Positions 16,901 to 24,606 of a stretch of 64,000 nt of DNA are shown in pieces (the first letter of the stretch is position 1; the number at the start of each line of letters is the position of its first letter). The notes under the pieces were generated by a model that was given only the letters and a program-made list of their open reading frames with translations, did not search any database and was not told where the DNA came from. Made by a program: the position numbers and the translations under genes. The stretch lies in NCBI GenBank assembly GCA_035762175.1, contig DASTPP010000100.1, forward strand, positions 1 through 64,000, given 5' to 3'. Source of the stretch: DASTPP01 sp035762175 (GTDB lineage: Bacteria; Myxococcota_A; Polyangia; Polyangiales; Polyangiaceae).

Positions 16901-16920
16901 GGTCGATTAGAGTACATCGA
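16886..16920. promoter_or_regulatory. Putative LysR operator between LysR and epimerase genes
   Basis: ATCGAC (16886) / GTCGAT (16902-16907) and TCGAT (16903-16907) / ATCGA (16916-16920) give overlapping inverted repeats. The second fits the T-N11-A type of LysR site. They cover the LysR start and the leader of the divergent gene. Confidence 0.4.
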
Positions 16921-16973
16921 TTGGACGCATGGCCAAAGGGGGCGCACGCTGGGCCTCGAAAGCGGAGGCATTC

Positions 16974-17960
16974 ATGCGCATCTTCGTGAGCGGCGGTTCG
17001 GGCTTCGTGGGCGGGCACCTGATCGAGGCGCTGGTGGCGCGGGGGCACGAGGTTTGGGCGCTCGCCCGGTCCGACCGGGCGGCCGCGGCGGTGGCCGGCT
17101 ACGGGGCGAGGCCGGTGCGGGGCGAGCTCGGGGCCGTGGGGCCGGGGCAGCTGCGCGGGGCCGAGGCGGTGGTGCACGCCGCGGCCTTCGTCGAAGAGTG
17201 GGGCACGCGCGAGCAGTTCCACTGGGGCAACGTCGAGGGCACGGCGAACATGCTCGAGGCGGCGCGCGAGGCGGGGGTCGGCCGCTTCGTGCACGTGGGC
17301 ACCGAGGCGGCGCTCTTCGAGGGGCGCGACCTCGTCGGGGTCGACGAGTCGGCCCCGTACCCGTTGCGCCACCACTATCTCTACTCGGAGACGAAGGCCG
17401 AGGCCGAGCGGCTCGTGCTCGCGGCGGCCTCGCCCGGCTTCGCGACGCTGTCGATCCGGCCGCGGTTCGTCTGGGGCCCGCGGGACGCGACCGTGCTGCC
17501 GGCGATCTTGCGCATGGCGAGAGAGGGCAGCTTCGCCTGGGTCGACGGGGGCCGGGCGCGCACCTCGACGACGCACGTCGACAACCTCGTGCACGCGCTC
17601 GTGCTCGCGCTCGGCCGCGGCGGGCCGGGGCGGGCGTACTTCGTGGCCGACGACGGCGAGCGCACGGTGCGCGACTTTCTGACCGCGCTCGCCCGGACGC
17701 AGGGCGTCGAGCTCGGCCCGCGCAGCGTGCCCTCCGCCGTCGCGCGGCCCCTCGCCCGCGCGGTCGAGGGCGCCTTCCGGCTCGCCGGCGCGCGCCGCAC
17801 GCCGCCGCTGACGCGCTTCGCGATCGACATGATGTCCTCGACCGTCACGGTGCGCACCGACCGGGCGCGCGCCGAGCTCGGCTACGCGCCCGTCATCAGC
17901 GTAGGAGAGGGCCTGCGGCGCCTCGGGGCGGCGTCCGGGCCCGAGCGCGCGGCGGCGTAG
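16974..17960 (+). CDS. NAD(P)-dependent epimerase/dehydratase (extended SDR)
   Basis: 328 residues from the ATG at 16974, which has GGAGG six bases upstream. An earlier in-frame ATG at 16929 lacks such a site. The Rossmann motif is MRIFVSGGSGFVGGHL. The catalytic pair is in YLYSETKAE (Tyr-x3-Lys), with FVHVGTEAAL before it as the Ser/Thr position and IRPRFVWGPRD after. The C-terminal TSTTHVDNLVHAL is typical of 3-beta-HSD/sugar-epimerase-like extended SDRs. The substrate could be a sterol-like, sugar-nucleotide or dihydroflavonol-type compound. The divergent LysR gene is its probable regulator. Confidence 0.8.
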   Translation: MRIFVSGGSGFVGGHLIEALVARGHEVWALARSDRAAAAVAGYGARPVRGELGAVGPGQLRGAEAVVHAAAFVEEWGTREQFHWGNVEGTANMLEAAREAGVGRFVHVGTEAALFEGRDLVGVDESAPYPLRHHYLYSETKAEAERLVLAAASPGFATLSIRPRFVWGPRDATVLPAILRMAREGSFAWVDGGRARTSTTHVDNLVHALVLALGRGGPGRAYFVADDGERTVRDFLTALARTQGVELGPRSVPSAVARPLARAVEGAFRLAGARRTPPLTRFAIDMMSSTVTVRTDRARAELGYAPVISVGEGLRRLGAASGPERAAA

Positions 17961-18110
17961 GCCCGCGCTTCGGCGCCCCCGGCGCCGCCGGGCGCCGCGC
18001 CGCTCGGAGCAGGGCCGCGGCGCCCCGAGCCAGGCGGTGCGGCGCCGGGCGCCGGTGCGCGGCGCCGGGGGGGCTCGTCCATCGCTGCCTCGCGGCCCCG
18101 CCGCCTCATC

Positions 18111-18214
18111 CGAGCGGCGGATGACCTTGCACGCCCGGAGGGCGGGTGCCCTGCCGTCGGAGCCGGAGGCGAGTTCAGGGTGCCCGCAGGGCGTGCAAGG
18201 TCACCCGCCGCTCG
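18111..18214. repeat. Long imperfect inverted repeat between convergent genes
   Basis: The 26 bases from 18111 (CGAGCGGCGG, then TGACCTTGCACGCCC) are repeated in reverse complement at 18189-18214 with one mismatch. Pairing weakly continues outward for about ten more bases and again inside (GCGGGTGCCCTG against CAGGGTGCCCGC). It may act as a bidirectional terminator for the epimerase and bestrophin genes. Its length is closer to that of a small mobile inverted-repeat element. Confidence 0.55.
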
Positions 18215-18216
18215 TA

Positions 18217-19116
18217 TCAGGCCCGGCGCTCGCCGGCGCCGGCGGGGGCGTCGTCGGGGGGCACGAGGGCCGCCACGTTCGCGCGGATGGTGTCGCAGAT
18301 GGCCTCGAGCGGCAGATCGTTGGCGTCGTAGCCGAAGGGGTCTTCGATCTCGACGCCGATCTCTTCGATGCCGAAGAAGACGTAGCTGACGACCGCGGTC
18401 GCGAGAATGGTCAGGCCCTTGAACTGGTCGACGATGGCGAAGGGCAGGGTGAAGAAGTAGAGCACGAGGGCGCGGCGCAGGTGCACCATGTACGCGAAGG
18501 GCAGGGGCGTCTTGTGAATGCGCTCGCAGCCGCCGAGATAGTCGACGAGAAGCTGCACGTTCTGGTCCAGCTGGACCTGCACGTACTCGGGGTAGAGGCC
18601 GCGCCGGCGGCCCTCGTCGAGCACTTTGCTCATTTCGACCGAAACGGCGAGCGCGGCGTGCCGCGAGGCCCGCACCCGGTCGGCGCGGTCGGCGGGTAGC
18701 GCGTCGGCGAGGGGGCCGAGGTCGACCTCGCCGCGCAGCCCGGCCGCCGCGGCGTAGGGGAAGGTGGCCGTCCAGCGGCCGAGCAGGCGGTGTAGGTCGG
18801 GCGCGTCTTGCAAGAAGATGCCCGCGGCGCGCACGAGGTTGCGCGTCTCGTTGACGATGCCACCCCAGAGCTTTCGGCCCTCCCAGAACCGGTCATAGGA
18901 GGAGTTCGTGCGGAAGACGAGCAGCAGGCTCAGGGCCGTGCCGGCCAGGCTGTGCACGGTGCTCGGCACGCTCATCGGCCGGACGTAGAGGTGCACGCCC
19001 GTGATGAGGGCGGACCACACGACGCAGGCCGTCACCCGGCCCACGATCTCGCGGACCATCGAGCCGCGGAGGTCGAAGAACTGGCGCCACCAGCGGTGGG
19101 GGTCGTATTGAATCAT
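18217..19116 (-). CDS. Bestrophin-family chloride channel (YneE-like)
   Basis: 299 residues. The N-terminal segment has the bestrophin marks: RWWRQFFDLRGSMVREI and FRTNSSYDRFWEGRKLWGGI, where RTN-x-x-Y-x-RF-x-EGR is the pore-helix signature. Further on come PLPFAYMVHLRR and the Ca-clasp-like EIEDPFGYDANDLPLE. About four membrane segments are visible. Bacterial homologues form pentameric anion or cation channels in the inner membrane. It is convergent with the epimerase gene across the long inverted repeat. Physiological role is unknown. Confidence 0.9.
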   Translation of the reverse strand: MIQYDPHRWWRQFFDLRGSMVREIVGRVTACVVWSALITGVHLYVRPMSVPSTVHSLAGTALSLLLVFRTNSSYDRFWEGRKLWGGIVNETRNLVRAAGIFLQDAPDLHRLLGRWTATFPYAAAAGLRGEVDLGPLADALPADRADRVRASRHAALAVSVEMSKVLDEGRRRGLYPEYVQVQLDQNVQLLVDYLGGCERIHKTPLPFAYMVHLRRALVLYFFTLPFAIVDQFKGLTILATAVVSYVFFGIEEIGVEIEDPFGYDANDLPLEAICDTIRANVAALVPPDDAPAGAGERRA

Positions 19117-19483
19117 GCGCGGGGCTGACGGTGCCGTGCTTTGACGCCCCGAGGCAAGCGCGAAGGCTTCGGGGGGGCGCGAGCGGCGTCGGCGCGGGGG
19201 TTTTTCGCGGGTCGGGGCCGCGCGCCGCCGGGCCCCAGGTGCCCCGGCGGCGCCGTGAAGGCGTACCCGGCCGGGGCCGATCGGAACGCGTCGCGTCAGG
19301 CTCGGGCGAGGTTCAGGGGTCGGCGAATGCGGGTTTCGTGCCGAAGTGAGAAAGTCTGAGTGCGAATCGCGTCGAGCCCGAGCTCAACGAAAAGAAAGGG
19401 CATTCATGCGGCCCGCGAGGGCAGGCGCGCCTTGCCGAGGGGCTCGTTTTTCATCACCCTGCTCCTTCCGTGGTGAGCGCCGC
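19117..19483. other. Divergent intergenic region
   Basis: 367 bp. It contains an 11-bp perfect hairpin (GCGCCGCCGGG at 19222-19232 with CCCGGCGGCGC at 19243-19253). An in-frame ATG at 19406 with AAAGAAAGGG upstream could start the next gene 26 codons earlier. Nothing else is supported. Confidence 0.35.
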
Positions 19484-21451
19484 ATGATAAAGCGAATCGT
19501 CCGCGAATCGAGCAACCCGACCCCCGACGAATCGTTCACGCTCGCGCGCGGCGCGACGCTGTGGTCGATCGAGCGCCGCGGCACGCGCGTCACGCGGCTC
19601 GGCGGCCCGGCGTCCGGGCGGGCGCGGGTGACGCTGCGCCGCTGCGCGAGCGTGCCGCGGGCGCGCGAGCTGATGGCGCGGGCGGTGGCCGCCAAGCTCG
19701 AGGCGGGGTTCCGGCCCGTGGCCCGGCCGGCGGGCTGGCCCGCCCGGCGGCGGCCCACCGTGGCCTCGTCGGCCGCCCACGAGCGCGCGCTGCGCCGCGC
19801 CCGCGACGCGGCCTCGGCCCTCGTCGCGTACGGCGAGTGGCTGCGGGCGCAGGGCGACCCGCGGGGGGCCCTGGTGGCGGCCGACGCCGCGGCGGTCGAG
19901 GCGGGCGGCGTGGTCGCGAGCGGCTGCCCCGCCTGCGACGCGAACGCCGCGTGGTTCCGGCGGCCGAGCCGGCGCGCGCCGCCCGACCGGCCGCCCTGGT
20001 GGCCCGCGGCCGAGACGCTGCTCGCGCTCGACCCGGCCGGCCCCCGCGCCGGGCGCCACCGCGAGCTGCTCGAGCGCCACGGGCGGCACGTGCTCGGGCG
20101 GGCCGCGCCGGGCGACGAGGCGCTCCGCTTCGGCTGGCGGCTCGGGTTCATCGAGGTCGTGCACCTCGAGCACTCGGGCGACGAGGCCGACGCGGCCGCC
20201 CTGCGCGCGGCCCTGCGCCGGGCGCTGCGCCTGCCGGCCTCGCGCTTCGCGCGCGTGGTCGACGTCGCGACGCCCGCCGACTCGCCCGACGAGCCCTCGT
20301 TCACCGACGAGGCCTTCGTGCGCGATTCGCTCGCCGGGCGCGCCTTCCCCTCGGTCGTCTCGCTCTCGCTCGGCGCCTGGCTCGAAGACGACGACGACGA
20401 GCCCGACTTCGCCCCGCCCGAGGGCTGGCGGCGCGAGGCCGCGCCCTTGCTCGGCGAGCTCCGCGCCGTCTCGCGCGCGTTCCCCCGGCTCGCCCACCTG
20501 TCGGCGGCGGGCCGCGGCATCGACCTCGGCGGCGTCGACCTCGGGCACCTGCGGCACGCCGCGTTCGAGTTCGCGCGGCCCGACGAGGGCGCGCTCGACG
20601 TCGTCGCGGGCGCCGAGTGGCGCCGGCTGCGCTCGCTGCGGCTCTCGATCGGCGATCTCGCCCGGCCCGAGCACGCCTCCGACGTCGCCGCCCGCGTGGC
20701 CGCCCTCGCCGACAGCGGGCGCGCGCCCGAGCTGCGGCACCTCCGGCTCGAGCGGGTGCCGCTCACCGACGAGCTCTGCGACGCGCTCGGCCGCTCGGCG
20801 CTCGCCGGCTCGCTCGTCTCGCTCGAGATCGTGCGCGGCGAGATGACGGCCGAGGGCGCCGAGGCCCTGCTCCGACACCGGCACCGCCTCCCCCGCCTGC
20901 GCGCGCTCGACGTCGCGCGCAACGCCCTGCCCGACGACGCCATCGCCGCCCTCGCCGCGGGCTTCGGGCGCGGCGTCGAGCTGCTCGCGGGCGAGCAACG
21001 CGACGTCTACGAGCACGACGACGCGAGCGACAGCGAGTTCGTGCGCGAGAAGGCGCTGCTCGCGCGCGGCGGCCGCCCCGACCCGCTCGGCGGGCCGGCG
21101 CCCGACGACGACGGGGGCGACGACATCGAGGGCCTGCTCGACGCGGCCGTCGTGCTCACCTCGCTCCGGGGCGGCGACGGGGTCGACGGGGCCGACACCG
21201 CCGACGGTGAGCCCGACGGCGAGCTCGACGGCGAGGCCGACGGCCGCCCCCTCGCGGCCGCCGACGGCGCCGAGCGCGAGGACGACGACGAGCTCGCCGA
21301 CCCCTGGCCGATGGCCGCCCTCGACTACGATGGCCCGCCGGGCGACGACGAAGACGACGAGGGGGCCGGGCCCCTGCGGGCGGGGCGAAGTCGAAGGCGC
21401 GACCGCCGCCTCGCGGTGCCACAGCGGGTGCCGGCGGACGGCGACTTGTAG
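19484..21451 (+). CDS. WGR-like protein with repeat-companion domain and LRR-like region
   Basis: 655 residues from the ATG at 19484; the ATG at 19406 would add 26 and has a better ribosome site. Residues 10-80 resemble a WGR domain (ATLWSIERRGTRVTRLGG, then AVAAKLEAGFRPV). Near residue 115, LVAYGEWLRAQGDPRGALV matches the short repeat-companion domain (TIGR02996) that precedes leucine-rich repeats in myxobacterial and planctomycete proteins. The middle has LRR-like steps (LRSLRLSIGDL, LRHLRLERVPLTDELCDAL, LRALDVARNALPDDAIAAL). The tail is very acidic. It is cytoplasmic, probably a protein-interaction scaffold. No enzyme motif is visible. Confidence 0.65.
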   Translation: MIKRIVRESSNPTPDESFTLARGATLWSIERRGTRVTRLGGPASGRARVTLRRCASVPRARELMARAVAAKLEAGFRPVARPAGWPARRRPTVASSAAHERALRRARDAASALVAYGEWLRAQGDPRGALVAADAAAVEAGGVVASGCPACDANAAWFRRPSRRAPPDRPPWWPAAETLLALDPAGPRAGRHRELLERHGRHVLGRAAPGDEALRFGWRLGFIEVVHLEHSGDEADAAALRAALRRALRLPASRFARVVDVATPADSPDEPSFTDEAFVRDSLAGRAFPSVVSLSLGAWLEDDDDEPDFAPPEGWRREAAPLLGELRAVSRAFPRLAHLSAAGRGIDLGGVDLGHLRHAAFEFARPDEGALDVVAGAEWRRLRSLRLSIGDLARPEHASDVAARVAALADSGRAPELRHLRLERVPLTDELCDALGRSALAGSLVSLEIVRGEMTAEGAEALLRHRHRLPRLRALDVARNALPDDAIAALAAGFGRGVELLAGEQRDVYEHDDASDSEFVREKALLARGGRPDPLGGPAPDDDGGDDIEGLLDAAVVLTSLRGGDGVDGADTADGEPDGELDGEADGRPLAAADGAEREDDDELADPWPMAALDYDGPPGDDEDDEGAGPLRAGRSRRRDRRLAVPQRVPADGDL

Positions 21452-21572
21452 CCTTCGCGCGCCGCGCCGTCGCCTCGGCCGCGGCGCCCCCACCGCCCGA
21501 TCACCCCCGGGCGCGCGCAGAGGCCGGCGGGGCCCCGCCGCACGGCGCGCCTCGAGCGCCGCCCCGGACGGC

Positions 21573-22208
21573 CTAATTCTTTAGGTGCACGACCGGCGCG
21601 AGGCGGTAGCCCGTCGCCGCGTCGCCCGACAACGAGGCCTGTTGGTCGAAGTCGAGCGTGAGGTGCACCCTGCCACCTTCGGGCGCCACGAGCTTGCCCG
21701 TCGTCACGATCTTGAGGCCCGTGGTCGAGCAGGACGAGCAAGTGACGGGCGCCGAGCGCTCGCCGTCTTCGACGGCCGCGTCCTCGGCCAACAGCAACCG
21801 AATTTGCGTGATCTTGCCCGCGGGGATGCGTTCCTCCGCGAGGAAGGCCTCGCTCGCGGCCGCGTCGCGCAGGTTCACGCGTTTCGAGCCCTCGAAGATG
21901 ACCTCCCAGCCGCCGCCGTCGGCGTCGTCGCCGGGCTCGCCCTCCGCCGGGCCCTTGGCCGGATCGCGACCCTTGCCCTCGTCGCCGTCGTCGCCATCGC
22001 CCGCGACGTGGACCGAGACCTTGGTGATCGTGACGACCAGGTTGCCGCCCGCCGCTTCGGCGGGCACCCCCGCCGCTGAGGTCGTGATCGCCTGCGCGTT
22101 CGAGCTGACGCCGACCTCGACGACCGCGCCCGAGTCCGAGCACCCTGAGGCCGCCCACCCTGAAAGAAGAGCCGTGAACAGCGTGGCGGTGAGAACATGG
22201 GTACGCAT
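21573..22208 (-). CDS. DUF4382-like lipoprotein
   Basis: 211 residues. The ATG at 22208 has AGGAGGT eight bases upstream. Lipobox AASGC at Cys23. The mature part starts with a Ser/Thr-rich segment, then NLVVTITKVSVHV, an acidic loop rich in Asp, Gly and Lys, WEVIFEGSKRVNLRD, ERIPAGKITQIRLLL and a final YRLAPVVHLKN. This order (strand pair, hydrophobic strand, PAGxYTQIRL-like turn) matches DUF4382 carbohydrate-like sandwich lipoproteins. No ligand is known. The acidic insert may bind cations. Confidence 0.65.
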   Translation of the reverse strand: MRTHVLTATLFTALLSGWAASGCSDSGAVVEVGVSSNAQAITTSAAGVPAEAAGGNLVVTITKVSVHVAGDGDDGDEGKGRDPAKGPAEGEPGDDADGGGWEVIFEGSKRVNLRDAAASEAFLAEERIPAGKITQIRLLLAEDAAVEDGERSAPVTCSSCSTTGLKIVTTGKLVAPEGGRVHLTLDFDQQASLSGDAATGYRLAPVVHLKN

Positions 22209-22682
22209 GGGGGGAGACCTCCTGCCTGGCCGCGGGCCCCCCTGGCGGCGGCCCTTTCACCCGTCTACGTCGCCAAGGGGCCCGCGACCTTCGGGGGGGT
22301 ATCGATCTTTATGCCCTCAGCCCTTCGATCTCTGCTCGAAAAGATGTCCTCATTGCCCTGCGCCCTGGGGGGCCTTTGTAGGCCCTTCGATCGCGGAAGG
22401 CTCTTCTCGCGGCCGGGTAGATGCGCCTTTGATGCGCCGGGTCAAGAGGCCCCCGGGGGCGAAACCAGACAGGGTAGCGTCAACCGCAAAAGGCACGCAC
22501 GAGCGCGCAGACCCGCTCGAGAACCGGGGCAGGGGGCCGGGCGCCGCGATCTCGCGCGGCCTCGCGGGCGCCGTGGGCGAACCGCAGTGCGAATCGCGGC
22601 GCTCGTGCGAGCGGGCTATGTGGTATCGGCGAAGGGCCGCCGCGGCGGCCGAAGCGGCGGGGGCGCCGGCGCCGCCCGCGGC
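22209..22682. other. Intergenic region, nothing recognised
   Basis: 474 bp between the end of a kinase gene and the start of the lipoprotein gene on the same strand. An 11-bp direct repeat (GCCCTTCGATC at 22320 and 22382) is present. No frame with neighbour-like codon use, RNA or strong hairpin was seen. Confidence 0.3.
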
Positions 22683-24455
22683 TCAGTTGCCTTTCTTCTT
22701 GTCTCCCTTGGACCCTACCGGTGGCGGCGGCGGCTTGGGCGCGGTCGGCGCCGTCTTCGGCGCCGTCACCGTCGGCGCGGTGCGCACGGGGGGCGCGCTG
22801 GCGGTGGCCGGGCTGGGCAGCGGGGGCGGTGCGCTCGGGGTCGGAGAGAAGGCGCGCACGATGCCGAGCTCTTCGCGGAAGAACCACGCGCCCCCGAGGC
22901 CCAGCGCGATCACGGCGAGGGCCGAGACTACAAATACGCCGGCGCCCCGCCGCCCGGGGCGTCCGACGCCCGGGATGTCCACGTCGAGATCGTCGGCGCC
23001 GGCGTTTCGGGCCGCCTGCCGGTGCGGCGGCGGGCGGGGCACGACGGCGATGCCGGGCGCCGTCACGGCGTGAGGGTCGACCGCTTCGGCGCGTCGCGGC
23101 GCCGCGGCCTCGGAGGGCACCGGCGGGGCCATCGGCCGGCCATCGAATGCGCCGGCCGCCGAGGCGAGCGCGGCCTGGGGGGCTCCGGCCATTGCGGGCG
23201 GCGCCGGGGCGGCCGGCGGGGGGTGAACGAGCGGGGCCGGCGCGGCCTGAACGGGGACGGGCTGGACCGGCCCGAACGCCCCGGCCTGGGCGGCCGACGC
23301 GAAGGTGGCGGCCGTGCTGACATGCGTGGGCATGACCGCGGTGGTGGCGCCGGGCGGCCCCGCCGCGGCGTTCGGCCCGACCGACGCGCCCACCGAGGTC
23401 ATGGGCAGCGTGCTCTGCGGGCGACCTTCGGCGTGGGCGGGCGCCGCGGCCAGCGGGGCGAGGGGGGCGGGCGCGGGCGCGGGCACGGCGGCCGGCGGGG
23501 CCATCTGCGCGGCCAGCCCGCCGGGGGGCAGGGGCACGACGGCGCCGGGCGCGTCGGCGACGCGCGAGGAGTCGATCATGAGCGTCGCGTAGGGCGGCGC
23601 CTCGCCCCGGCGCACGGCCCGCACGTCCTGCTGCATCGTCTGCGCGTCCGGGTAGCGGTCGTCGGCGCGGAAGGCGAGGGCGCGGTCGACGACGAGGCCG
23701 ACGGACGCGGGCACCTGGGGCGCGACCGAGCGGAGCGGCGGCGCGCGCTCGGTCATCACCTTGACCATGACCTCCATCTCGTTCTTGGCCTCGTGCGCGT
23801 GGCGCCCGGCGAGCAGCCAGAAGAACGTGGCCCCGACCGAGTAGAGGTCGGCGCGGGCGTCAGCCTTGTGGCCGAGCACCTGCTCGGGCGACATGTACTC
23901 GGGCGTGCCGATGACCATGCCGGCCGCGGTGCGGTGCTGGCGCGGCGAGCCCTCCATCATGCGGGCGATGCCGAAGTCGAGCACCTTGAGCCGGCCCTCG
24001 CGCGTGACGAAGAGGTTGTCGGGCTTGATGTCGCGGTGAATGATGCCCTGCGCGTGCGCGGCCGCGAGCACGTCGAGCAGCTCGTCGAGGTAGCGCAGCG
24101 CCTCGTCGATCGGCGGCCGCTGCCGGTGCGCGCTGTCGACGAGCGGCTCGCCCTCGAGCAGCTCCATCACGAGGAAGGGCACGCCGTTCTCGTCGCGGTC
24201 GAAGTCGCGCACCTCGACCACGCCCGGGTGGTGGAAGCGGTTGACCGCGTGCGCCTCCTGCTCGAAGCGCTCGACCAGCTCGCGCGAGTTCATCGCCTCG
24301 GGGCGCAAGATCTTGACCGCGTCGCGCCGCCCGATCTTGTGCACCGCCACGTAGACCGCGGCCATGCCGCCGACGGCGATGAGGCGCTCGAGCGTCCACT
24401 TGTCGCGCAACGTGGTGCCGATGCGCTGCAGATAGAGGTCGAGGCCGTCGGCCAT
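22683..24455 (-). CDS. Transmembrane Ser/Thr protein kinase
   Basis: 590 residues from the ATG at 24455. Kinase domain 15-285: glycine loop AVGGMAAVY, Lys48 in DAVKIL, HRD at 140-142 (IIHRDIKPDN), DFG at 160-162, APE-equivalent GTPEYMSPEQV. A linker of about 230 residues very rich in Pro and Ala follows. Near residue 525 a membrane segment (AGVFVVSALAVIALGLGGAWFF) is preceded by a GRRG stop-transfer. The short outer tail is again Pro-rich and ends KKKGN. It is a classic PknB-like receptor kinase without a recognisable outer sensor. It lies 151 bp downstream of a second kinase gene on the same strand. Confidence 0.9.
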   Translation of the reverse strand: MADGLDLYLQRIGTTLRDKWTLERLIAVGGMAAVYVAVHKIGRRDAVKILRPEAMNSRELVERFEQEAHAVNRFHHPGVVEVRDFDRDENGVPFLVMELLEGEPLVDSAHRQRPPIDEALRYLDELLDVLAAAHAQGIIHRDIKPDNLFVTREGRLKVLDFGIARMMEGSPRQHRTAAGMVIGTPEYMSPEQVLGHKADARADLYSVGATFFWLLAGRHAHEAKNEMEVMVKVMTERAPPLRSVAPQVPASVGLVVDRALAFRADDRYPDAQTMQQDVRAVRRGEAPPYATLMIDSSRVADAPGAVVPLPPGGLAAQMAPPAAVPAPAPAPLAPLAAAPAHAEGRPQSTLPMTSVGASVGPNAAAGPPGATTAVMPTHVSTAATFASAAQAGAFGPVQPVPVQAAPAPLVHPPPAAPAPPAMAGAPQAALASAAGAFDGRPMAPPVPSEAAAPRRAEAVDPHAVTAPGIAVVPRPPPHRQAARNAGADDLDVDIPGVGRPGRRGAGVFVVSALAVIALGLGGAWFFREELGIVRAFSPTPSAPPPLPSPATASAPPVRTAPTVTAPKTAPTAPKPPPPPVGSKGDKKKGN

Positions 24456-24606
24456 GCGGACGCCCACTTTTCCGGGCGCGGGGGCTGGCGTCAAGCGCCT
24501 GCACCTCGCGGCCGGGGTGTGAGAACCTCGCACGGCGCGCGCCGCAGGGCAATGGCCACCCCGCCGCCCCGGCCCCGCCGGCCCCGCCCCGCCCGCGGGC
24601 GGCGCC

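Noticed and set aside
22320..22392. GCCCTTCGATC repeated at 62 bp as a fourth member of the 61-bp family
   Set aside because: Only 11 bp are shared, the spacing is 62, and no palindrome is present.
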